A program made the position numbers and the translations under genes. A stretch of DNA of 64,000 nucleotides from NCBI GenBank assembly GCA_964596015.1, contig CAZQSB010000012.1, positions 1-64,000 on the forward strand. The letters are read 5' to 3'. This document shows, in pieces, positions 1 through 6,749 of this stretch. The notes below the pieces were generated by a model. That model did no database searches. It saw only the letters and a program-made list of their open reading frames with translations, and was not told where the DNA came from. The stretch is from WJMD01 sp964596015 (lineage in GTDB: Bacteria; Joyebacterota; Joyebacteria; Joyebacterales; Joyebacteraceae). Position 1 is the first letter of the stretch; every line of letters starts with the position of its first letter.

Positions 1-81
1 GCGCCCTGAGGGCGTCCTCGCCGGGCGACGCCGGGCCGATGGTGCTCCGACCGGTCGGTACGCTTGCTCCGGCGGACGCGG

Positions 82-531
82 TCAAGAGAGGTCCTCCGAC
101 GCGCCTTCCTCGGGGCTCTCACCAGGGAACGCGCCGTACTCCGCCTCGACGGAGATGCCGACGCCTCCCCGCGCCGCGAACGTGCCGGTCACCCGACACC
201 ACCTGGGCTCGAGCGCCTCCACGAGGTCGTCGAGCATGACGTTCACGACGTGTTCGTGGAACGCCTGCTCGTCCCGGAACGACCAGAGGTAGAGCTTCCA
301 CGACTTCGACTCGAGGACCTTCTCGTCGGGCGTGTACTCAACACGGATCTCGGCGAAGTCCGGCTGGCCGGTGACGGGGCACAGACACGTGAACTCGTCG
401 GTCTCGAGGGTGACCACGTAGTCGCGGTCGGGGTGGTGGTTCGGGAACGCCTCGAGCTTCCGCTCGGGGCCCGCCCGCTCCCCCAGGACGGTCAGTTTCT
501 CCAGGTCGGATCGCTCAGTGAGCTTCCCCAC
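82..531 (-). CDS. queF: NADPH-dependent 7-cyano-7-deazaguanine (preQ0) reductase QueF
   Basis: QueF reduces the nitrile of preQ0 to the amine preQ1 in queuosine tRNA modification; it is cytosolic. The protein carries the diagnostic block FTCLCPVTGQPDF, whose second Cys is the thioimide-forming nucleophile of the family, followed by ESKSWKLYLWSFR and FHE (substrate and catalytic Glu region). At about 149 residues it is the short, unimodular QueF type. I start at the GTG at 531 because GGAGG sits six bases upstream. An ATG at 537 abuts the same GGAGG directly and a GTG at 573 has no ribosome site, so both are less likely. No other queuosine gene is in the window. Recognition of the family is firm; only the start is open. 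Confidence 0.93.
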   Translation of the reverse strand: MGKLTERSDLEKLTVLGERAGPERKLEAFPNHHPDRDYVVTLETDEFTCLCPVTGQPDFAEIRVEYTPDEKVLESKSWKLYLWSFRDEQAFHEHVVNVMLDDLVEALEPRWCRVTGTFAARGGVGISVEAEYGAFPGESPEEGASEDLS

Positions 532-607
532 GGGCATCCTCCATGAACGGGCCAACGCGGCACTCGTCCGCACGAGCTTATCAGGTGACGGGGTCCGTGT
601 CAGGTGG

Positions 608-710
608 GTTCACGGCGTGCGGCGCGTGCCGACCACTCTCGGCGGATTCACGGCGTGCGGCGCGTGCCGACCACTCTCGGCGGCTTCACGGCGTGCGCCG
701 GGCCGACGGA
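608..710. repeat. 38-bp direct tandem repeat, about 2.6 copies
   Basis: Copies start at 609, 647 and 685 (exact 38-bp period); the first two are nearly identical and the third is cut off after about 23 bases. The unit begins TTCACGGCGTGCGGCGCGTG and ends in ACTCTCGGCGG. It lies between the 5' end of queF and the 3' end of the TPR gene, so it is non-coding. Contiguous copies without spacers argue against CRISPR; it looks like a minisatellite. Confidence 0.85.
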
Positions 711-778
711 GCGCTGGTGCTCGACACGCGACGAGCGGTCCGGCCACCACCATCCGGCCTGCATCGTTGGGCGTCCGC

Positions 779-2089
779 TCAGTCGATGAGGGGTCTGTAC
801 TCCGTGGCGCGCCTCTCCTCAATGGCCCGCTCCTCGGCTTCGCGACGCCGCCTCTGCGCTTCCTTCTGCGCTTCGACGGCCTCGATCGCGGCCATGAGCT
901 TCTCGGCCTTGTCAGCCTGGTCGGGAAAGGTCTGAGCCACTCGCAGGGAGGCCATCGCGTCATCGGGACGTTCGAGCTGGATGGCGCAGTATCCCATCAT
1001 GAGGAACGATCTGGAGAATGTGCTGTCAGCTTCCGCGGCGCTTGCGTAGGCGTCGTACGCCGGCCCGTAGTCGCTCCGCATGAAGTGAAGGTCCCCTAGA
1101 AGCGACCAGAGCCGAGCGGTCGGATCCTGTTCGATGGCCCGCCCGAGGGCCGCCTCGGCCTCGGCGAACTGATAGGCTGCAAGATGCGCCGAGGCCAGAC
1201 GCTCGAGTTCGTCGGTGGTCGCGCTGTCGCCGACCGCCTCGACGTACGTCTCACCCGCCAGCGCGGGCACGCCGATGGCGAGGAAGATGTCCCCGAGCTG
1301 CATGCGCTGTTGCCTCGTGAGCGGCTCGAGATAGTCCGACACCATGAGCGCGACGGCCGCCTCCTCGTAATCGTCGGCGCGAACGTGATACTGGAAGGCG
1401 ACGTCCCAGGACTCCGGCTCGCCGCCGAACCGCTTGAGCATGGTGTCGAGCGCCGCCGAGCCCTTCTCGAGCTCGCCTGTCTCGAGGTAGGCCATGACGA
1501 GCGCCCGATGCCACTCGAGCGTCGCGTCACCGTGCGCTCCGGAAACAAGCTCCTCGAGGATGGGCACGGCCTCGATGGAACGCTCGCTCATGACGAGCGA
1601 CGCCGCGGTGTAGAAAAGCACACTCGGCTGTTTGATCTCGCTCTTCTCGTACCCTGTCGCGAGCGCGGACGCTGCCAGCTCGTACCGGCCCAGATTGTAG
1701 GCCAGCTCCCCGAGACTGATCCACGCCTGCGCGTACCGCGGCTCGAGCTCGGTGGTGAGTCGGTAGTCCTCCAGCGCCCGCTCCGTGTCACCGGCGAGCG
1801 CGTGGCTGACGGCCGAGTGGAAGCGCACCAGATAGTGGTCGCTGTCGGGATTCTGTTCGATGAACCCGGCGAGGAGCGAGGCCGCCTCGCCGGCGTTTCC
1901 CTCGTCGCGGAGCGTCTGCGCCTCGAAGAGCGCGAGCCGCGAATCGGCCGGAAGGTCTCCGAAGCTCTCGAGCGGACGTGCGGATGCGCCGTCGGACCCG
2001 GCCGCGGTCGCCGCCGCCGCGGCGCTCGGCAGGCACGCGACAGCCAGCATGAGAAGGCTCGACGACAACAGGAACGCTTTTCGCATCAT
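779..2089 (-). CDS. secreted TPR-repeat protein of the TonB energy-transduction cluster
   Basis: About 436 residues with an N-terminal signal peptide (MMRKAF then a hydrophobic stretch ending in an Ala-rich region near residue 28), followed by a long series of TPR-like helical repeats. Examples are the segments around AQAWISLGELAYNLGRYELA and ARLWSLLGDLHFMRSDYGPA. The C-terminus is a charged Arg/Glu-rich helix. It starts only three bases after the tonB stop and has no clear ribosome site of its own, so it is probably translationally coupled. TPR proteins close the known DUF3450-ExbB-ExbB-ExbD-TonB clusters of marine and FCB bacteria and are thought to be periplasmic accessory factors. The family role is inferred from this synteny; the repeats themselves are clear. 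Confidence 0.8.
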   Translation of the reverse strand: MMRKAFLLSSSLLMLAVACLPSAAAAATAAGSDGASARPLESFGDLPADSRLALFEAQTLRDEGNAGEAASLLAGFIEQNPDSDHYLVRFHSAVSHALAGDTERALEDYRLTTELEPRYAQAWISLGELAYNLGRYELAASALATGYEKSEIKQPSVLFYTAASLVMSERSIEAVPILEELVSGAHGDATLEWHRALVMAYLETGELEKGSAALDTMLKRFGGEPESWDVAFQYHVRADDYEEAAVALMVSDYLEPLTRQQRMQLGDIFLAIGVPALAGETYVEAVGDSATTDELERLASAHLAAYQFAEAEAALGRAIEQDPTARLWSLLGDLHFMRSDYGPAYDAYASAAEADSTFSRSFLMMGYCAIQLERPDDAMASLRVAQTFPDQADKAEKLMAAIEAVEAQKEAQRRRREAEERAIEERRATEYRPLID

Positions 2090-2092
2090 CGG

Positions 2093-2710
2093 TCAGTCCA
2101 GGTTGAAACGGATCGTCGTAACGACCCACGCCGTGACCGGCTTTCCCTGCACCTCGCCGGGCCGGAAGGTCCACTGTGGGAGCGCCCTGCGGACGGCGTC
2201 CTCGAAGATGCCCTTCGGCCTCGCGTCGAGGATCTCGACGCGCCCTACGTTCCCCTCGGTGGTCACGAGCATCTTGACCTGCACCGCGCCCTCGGTCCCG
2301 CGCTCGCGGGCTGAATACGGGTAGGCCGGAGGGACGCGCACGATCGGCTGCGGAGCTGAATCGAGCTCGTACGACTCGAAGACGAAGTCCTCCGGAGAGC
2401 TCTCGCCGCCCATGCGTCCGAGGTTGACGCCGACGCCGAGGTCGAACTCACCGGGAGGTCCCAGCTCGGGCCGCACCACATCGGGCAGGAAATCGAGCTT
2501 GTCCTGCTGCTGCGGCTTCTCGGGCTCGCGGATCTCCTCCTGCTCGGGAAGCGACGGCGCCTCGAGCTTGACCAGGCTCACGCCGATCGGATTGGTGATG
2601 TCCTGCGGCACCTCGCGTTCCTGAAGCAGGAAGGCGGCGAACGCGAAGAGGAGCAGGTTGATGCCGACAGCGGCCGGGGCGGCCCATCTGAGTTGGCGGA
2701 CGGCCGCCAT
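2093..2710 (-). CDS. tonB: TonB family energy transducer
   Basis: This 205-residue protein has one N-terminal membrane helix (about residues 14-33, GINLLLFAFAAFLL). A Pro/Glu-rich periplasmic spacer follows (EPEKPQQQDK region). The C-terminal TonB domain (about 125-205) contains VPPAYPYSARERGTEGAVQV and a PKGIFEDAVRRALPQWTF helix-strand. It couples the proton-motive force harvested by ExbB/ExbD to outer-membrane receptors. The ATG at 2710 shares one base with the exbD stop (TGATG), which fixes the start. It is short compared with E. coli TonB, as is usual for TonB2-type proteins. The TonB-dependent receptor at 6750 on the opposite strand is the obvious partner. Confidence 0.93.
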   Translation of the reverse strand: MAAVRQLRWAAPAAVGINLLLFAFAAFLLQEREVPQDITNPIGVSLVKLEAPSLPEQEEIREPEKPQQQDKLDFLPDVVRPELGPPGEFDLGVGVNLGRMGGESSPEDFVFESYELDSAPQPIVRVPPAYPYSARERGTEGAVQVKMLVTTEGNVGRVEILDARPKGIFEDAVRRALPQWTFRPGEVQGKPVTAWVVTTIRFNLD

Positions 2711-3129
2711 CAGGAAGCGTCCTCCCGCTTGGCCGCGAGGCTCACGGACTTGGCGCCCGCGAGGCGGCACTGGTCCATGACCGTGATGACGGCGCCGGTC
2801 TCGCTGCGCTTGTCGGCGACGACCACGACCCCGCTCTCGGGGTCCTCGGCGAGAGCCCGCTCGATCTGCGCGCGGACGCTTCTCACGTCGATGCGTTTTC
2901 CCTCGAAGAAGACATCGCCCTCGGGCGTGACGCCGATCATGATGTTCGCGCGCTCCTTGAGCTCGGCCGTCGACGCGGTCGCCTTCTGGACATCGATGCC
3001 CGCCTCCTTCACGAAGCTCGTCGTGACCGCGAAGAAGATGAGGAGCAGGAAGACCATGTCGATGAGGGGACCCATTGAGATATCGACGCCCTTGTTGCCT
3101 CCGCGCAGGCTGTTCCTCACGCTGATCAT
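2710..3129 (-). CDS. exbD: ExbD/TolR family biopolymer transport protein
   Basis: 139 residues with one membrane helix at about 17-37 (IDMVFLLLIFFAVTTSF) containing the conserved Asp of the proton path, then a small periplasmic domain. The family pattern is plain: GVDISMGPLIDMVFLLLIFF followed by a KATAS...LKERANIMIGV section. It forms the proton-conducting motor with ExbB and works on TonB. The start overlaps the stop of the upstream exbB (ATGA) and the stop overlaps the tonB start, so stoichiometric coupled translation is likely. Confidence 0.93.
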   Translation of the reverse strand: MISVRNSLRGGNKGVDISMGPLIDMVFLLLIFFAVTTSFVKEAGIDVQKATASTAELKERANIMIGVTPEGDVFFEGKRIDVRSVRAQIERALAEDPESGVVVVADKRSETGAVITVMDQCRLAGAKSVSLAAKREDAS

Positions 3130-3854
3130 GCGCCTTCACCACCCTCCGTGTACGCGCCCGCCAGCGCCGGCACGGCGACCCTCTCAGGACGTCTCACGGG
3201 CTCCGGCTCAGCGCAGACGGTTCCGAACCTCCTGACGTCCCGCTGTGAACACGTCCGGCGCCGGATGATGCGTGAGAGGATCGTGACGTCCTCCTCGAGC
3301 TGCATATGGAGCCGTGCCGCCTGGACCATCAGCATCCCGGAGAGAAAGAGACCCGGCACCGCGATGAGGAGCCCGGTCTCGGTCGTGATGAGCGCGATCG
3401 ATATGCCGTTCGCCATCGCGCCCGCGTTGCCCGTCCCGAAGACGGAGATGACCTGGAACGTCTCGATCATGCCGAAGACCGTTCCCAGAAGCCCCATCAG
3501 TGGCGCGACAGAGACGAGGACGCCGATCATCGGCAGGAATCGGCCGATGGCCGGCCGCTGCCGCATCGCCGCCTCCCTGAGCACATTGACGTCGATCTTC
3601 GGAACCCCGCTCCTGTGCCTGAGGTAGTCGCGCACGAGCCCCGCGCGGAGTCCCTCACCCCCGGCGGGCCCGACGTGGTTCCGGACGGCGTCGATCGCCT
3701 CGTCGATCGTGATGTCGTCCCTGCTCAGGGAACGAAGAACGCTCAATCTCTCGAGCATGAATGTCCAGAGGATGATCGAGACGATCGAGAGCGGGATCAT
3801 CACCCAACCGCCCTGCAGAATGAAGTCGTACGTCCTTGTGAGGAGCTGCTCCAT
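3126..3854 (-). CDS. exbB: ExbB/TolQ/MotA family proton channel protein (short form)
   Basis: 242 residues with three membrane helices: an N-terminal one (about 13-32, GGWVMIPLSIVSIILWTFML) and a central/C-terminal pair (about 105-130 and 145-170). The loop between the pair has the signature GLLGTVFGMIETFQVISVFG. A cytoplasmic segment lies between helices 1 and 2, as in ExbB. The C-terminal 45 residues are Arg/Pro-rich and poorly conserved in appearance. It is the second of two ExbB-like proteins in the cluster; in comparable clusters this short one pairs with ExbD. The start overlaps the stop of the long ExbB (TGATG). Confidence 0.92.
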   Translation of the reverse strand: MEQLLTRTYDFILQGGWVMIPLSIVSIILWTFMLERLSVLRSLSRDDITIDEAIDAVRNHVGPAGGEGLRAGLVRDYLRHRSGVPKIDVNVLREAAMRQRPAIGRFLPMIGVLVSVAPLMGLLGTVFGMIETFQVISVFGTGNAGAMANGISIALITTETGLLIAVPGLFLSGMLMVQAARLHMQLEEDVTILSRIIRRRTCSQRDVRRFGTVCAEPEPVRRPERVAVPALAGAYTEGGEGA

Positions 3855-5356
3855 CAGTTGGCCGTCCTTTCCTGAAGCCTGCCGACGACCTTCGCCACGA
3901 GCCTGTCCATGAGCGTCTCGCTGTCGAGCGATGAGTCACCCGTCGCATCTCCCGTGCGCACGCGCTGCTTGAGGATGACGTTCGAGAGATGGACGGCCTT
4001 CTCCTCCATCTCTCCGATGATGGCGTTCGCGCGGCGCGACAGGAAGGTGTGGAAGAGCATGATCGGGATGGCGACCGCCAGACCGAGTTCGGTGGTCACG
4101 AGCGCCTCGCTGATGCCGGCCGACATGAGCCTCGGGTCGCCCGTGCCGTAAAGCGTGATGACGCGAAACGTCTCGATCATGCCGGTCACGGTGCCCAGCA
4201 GTCCGAGGAGCGGCGCGACGGCGCCGAGGACGGCCAGCACCGAGAGACCACGCTCGACCCTGGGCATCTCGCGCAGGATCGCCTCCTGCATGACGCTCTC
4301 GAGGGTCTCCCGGTCCTCGTCGCGGGCCGAGAGACCGTCGGCGATGACTTCGACGACGGGCATTTTCCGGTGCTCGTACCGTTTGACGACGGCCTCGGCG
4401 CCTTCCCAGTCGCCTCGAGCGGCGAGCGATGTCACCTCCCCCATCACCTTGTCGGTGTTGCCGTGGACCTTCTGGAGGAACTGGAACTTGTAGATGATGA
4501 GTCCGACGGCGAGGACCCCGATAGCGAGGATCGGAAAGATGATCGGGCCGCCCTGCGCCAGGTGCTCCCAGAAACCGACCTGCTGCGTGATCTCCCGGAG
4601 GGCAGCGCCTCCGGAGATGTCGACAGGGACGGTCGCGGTCTCACCGGCCATGTATCCGCGGATGAGGCGTGACATGCGGTTCGGTGGAAGCGACGAGAGC
4701 GCGAAGAGTCTCTGCTCGGCCGGCGTGTAGGTGAGGAATCCGACCTCCCCGCCCTCGGATGTCCTGTAGAGCGCCGTGAAGGGGCCCACGGTCATGATGT
4801 CGCCGACCTCTTCCTCGCCGTCGCGGCCGACGAAGGTGCCCCGGCGCATGCCGACCTGCCCGGTCATTTCGATCTCGGTGAAGAGAGCGTACGCCATGCC
4901 CCTGACGTCGTCGATGTCGGGGAAGTACCCCTGCGCCAGCACGCGCTCGGCCACGTCGAGCCTGTCGGGCCGGAGCGCGGTGAGCGGCGACATCTCAAGG
5001 AGCGCCTTGAGGTCGCGCGCCGCCAGGCGGATGTTGCCGGAGATCTCCTTGTACTGGAGCTGCTCGCGCTCCCAGCGGTCCGTCAGACGCTCGTGGCGCG
5101 TCTCGAGCGCGGCCACGCTGCTCTCGCGCCCCGTGAGCTCGGCGTCGAGCTCCCGCTCCCGCGCCTCGAGCTCCTCGACCCTGGCCAGAAGGGCCTCGCG
5201 GTCATTGAGAATCACCTGCTCTGCCGCCTCGGCACGTTCGAGGGCCGCCTGCCGGTCGGCCTCCGCCTGTCTGAACGCCTCGCGGACATCCTGCGCGCTC
5301 GCCACGCCGGCCACGAGAAGAGCTGCCGCTGTCGCTGCGATGATGAGCTTCTTCAT
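3854..5356 (-). CDS. ExbB/TolQ-like protein with N-terminal periplasmic coiled-coil extension (TtpC-like)
   Basis: About 500 residues. A signal peptide (MKKLIIAATAAALLVAGVASAQ) is followed by a long Glu/Arg/Ala coiled coil (about 25-130) and a globular region. The C-terminal half is a MotA/TolQ/ExbB domain with membrane helices near 268-290 (IIFPILAIGVLAVGLIIY), 365-390 and 405-430, including GLLGTVTGMIETFRVITLYG. This two-part design matches the TtpC-type proteins of Vibrio-like TonB2 systems, which are needed in addition to ExbB2. The ATG at 5356 overlaps the DUF3450 stop (ATGA) and is followed at once by a signal peptide, so longer upstream frames are not used. It probably transmits the motor's motion to envelope partners, an inference from the family. 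Confidence 0.88.
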   Translation of the reverse strand: MKKLIIAATAAALLVAGVASAQDVREAFRQAEADRQAALERAEAAEQVILNDREALLARVEELEARERELDAELTGRESSVAALETRHERLTDRWEREQLQYKEISGNIRLAARDLKALLEMSPLTALRPDRLDVAERVLAQGYFPDIDDVRGMAYALFTEIEMTGQVGMRRGTFVGRDGEEEVGDIMTVGPFTALYRTSEGGEVGFLTYTPAEQRLFALSSLPPNRMSRLIRGYMAGETATVPVDISGGAALREITQQVGFWEHLAQGGPIIFPILAIGVLAVGLIIYKFQFLQKVHGNTDKVMGEVTSLAARGDWEGAEAVVKRYEHRKMPVVEVIADGLSARDEDRETLESVMQEAILREMPRVERGLSVLAVLGAVAPLLGLLGTVTGMIETFRVITLYGTGDPRLMSAGISEALVTTELGLAVAIPIMLFHTFLSRRANAIIGEMEEKAVHLSNVILKQRVRTGDATGDSSLDSETLMDRLVAKVVGRLQERTAN

Positions 5357-6108
5357 GGCTGGACCCTCCCGAGCGGCAGGGCGATGAGCTCTATGGGCCG
5401 CATGTGCGTGGCCATCTCGATGGTCTGCCTGATCGCCGGGTCGTGCTTTCGGTCGAGCTCGGTCCAGCGGCGTTCGGCGGGGTCGAACGTGCCGGAACGC
5501 CGGCCGTCCGGGGTCCTCCAGAACAGCGAGACGCGCCCGACCTTGAGAACGTCGGCGAAGACCGGCTCTCCGTCCACGTTGATCTCGGTCCGATTGACCT
5601 CGACGGTGCTCCCGTACTCCGCCTCGGCTCGCAGCGCCTCGAAGAGCATCCGGACCTTCTCCGCGCCGGTGACGTCGGGCTTCGACAGCAGATCGCGGAG
5701 GTTCGCGATGCGCCGCTCCCGCTCCTCGGGAAGGAACGGAAGGTCGCGCTCCACGAACTCCTCGAAGCGCGACATGATGACGTTCATCGTGTCCTGAAGG
5801 CTCGACTGCAACAGATGCGCCTCTTCGAGGCGGCGAGAGAGCTCCGAGATGCTCTCCTCGAGCGCGGCCTGCTTCTTCTGCTCGACGACGATACGCTCGT
5901 CCAGGTAGCGAACGTTCGCCTTGGCGGTACGGTAGCGCGCCTCGAGCTCCGCCTGCTCCGACGCCCAGGCGTCGCGCTCGCTCTGCGTCTCCTTCTCGAT
6001 CTGCACCGTCTCCCCGGCGGTCTCGCTGAGATCGCCGGACCCGGACTGCGCCCAGAGAAGTGTCGCCGTCAGCACCACGAGCAGGGCGATGATCGCCAGC
6101 CTGCCCAT
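5353..6108 (-). CDS. DUF3450 family periplasmic coiled-coil protein
   Basis: 251 residues. Signal peptide (MGRLAIIALLVVLTATLLWAQ), then a coiled coil from about 35 to 115 rich in Glu/Arg/Leu heptads. A compact C-terminal part has FVERDLPFLPEERERRIANL and SLFWRTPDGRRSGTFDPAER. The FVERDLPF segment and overall shape are those of DUF3450, the first gene of TtpC-type TonB clusters; its biochemical job is unknown. It has a good ribosome site (GGGAGGACGG before the ATG) and is the promoter-proximal gene of the six-gene minus-strand operon, running away from the TonB receptor on the other strand. Confidence 0.85.
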   Translation of the reverse strand: MGRLAIIALLVVLTATLLWAQSGSGDLSETAGETVQIEKETQSERDAWASEQAELEARYRTAKANVRYLDERIVVEQKKQAALEESISELSRRLEEAHLLQSSLQDTMNVIMSRFEEFVERDLPFLPEERERRIANLRDLLSKPDVTGAEKVRMLFEALRAEAEYGSTVEVNRTEINVDGEPVFADVLKVGRVSLFWRTPDGRRSGTFDPAERRWTELDRKHDPAIRQTIEMATHMRPIELIALPLGRVQP

Positions 6109-6350
6109 CCGTCCTCCCTCCTCGAAGAGACTCCCCGACGCCCACCGTTCCGGGTGGCGCCGGCGCGTTTCGGATGCCGCTTCCGCGGCCCGTTTCCCTG
6201 CGTCGCTGTAGTGGGGTACTCAAAGCTACGCGCGCGCCCCCCGACCCTCAAGTTAGCTTTGTGTGAGCTTCACCCGGGCGCAGGCTCCGGCCTGCCGGCG
6301 CCCCGAGTCTCTCATCGAACGGCGGTCGAAGCCGGCCTCCCGCAAGACGA

Positions 6351-6397
6351 ATTCCTCACGCCGCCCTAAGAATTCGCAAACACATCACGCGTAGACT
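6351..6397 (+). repeat. direct repeat copy 1 upstream of the TonB receptor
   Basis: Starts ATTCCTCACGCCGCCCTAAG and matches copy 2 at 28 of the first 33 positions. Both copies carry a TA[GC]ACTC block exactly 41 bases after the repeat start (TAGACT here, TACACT in copy 2). This may be a duplicated promoter or operator. Confidence 0.55.
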
Positions 6398-6620
6398 CCA
6401 CACTCCGCAAACGCCGCGGGTATCTCGTGAAGCGGAACATGGGAACGGAGGGGGCCGGCCCCAGGCCGGTCCCGGAGGTCGAGGGCGAGCGGGAAAGAGA
6501 CTCGGCGTCGCGCGTCCGGTGACGTGCGTTCTCGAGAGCGCCGCCGCGCCAGGCCGGCGTGTCGGGAACCTCGCTTCAGGGGGAAGCAGGCAACACCGGA
6601 ACCGCACAGCAGTGTCACCG

Positions 6621-6667
6621 ATTCCTCACGTCGCCCTCAGAATCCGTGAACACGGGGAGGCTACACT
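6621..6667 (+). repeat. direct repeat copy 2 upstream of the TonB receptor
   Basis: Starts ATTCCTCACGTCGCCCTCAG, 270 bases downstream of copy 1, and ends with a TACACT block about 80 bases before the receptor ATG. See copy 1 at 6351. Confidence 0.55.
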
Positions 6668-6749
6668 CTTGCGCCACTGGTCGTGGACGAACCCCTCCGA
6701 CGGAGGGAGCCAAGGACGGAGACCGCTCCGGGGACATCAACAGGGACGC

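Larger units (their letters stand above)
6109..6749. other. 641-bp divergent intergenic region between the TonB motor operon and the TonB receptor
   Basis: No credible gene. It must hold the control elements of both divergent units. The clear structure in it is a pair of imperfect direct repeats, 6351-6397 and 6621-6667. I could not assign a sigma-70 promoter with confidence. No strong T-tailed hairpin was seen. Confidence 0.6.

Noticed and set aside
608..710. CRISPR array
   Set aside because: Units are contiguous with no spacers and no cas gene lies in the window.
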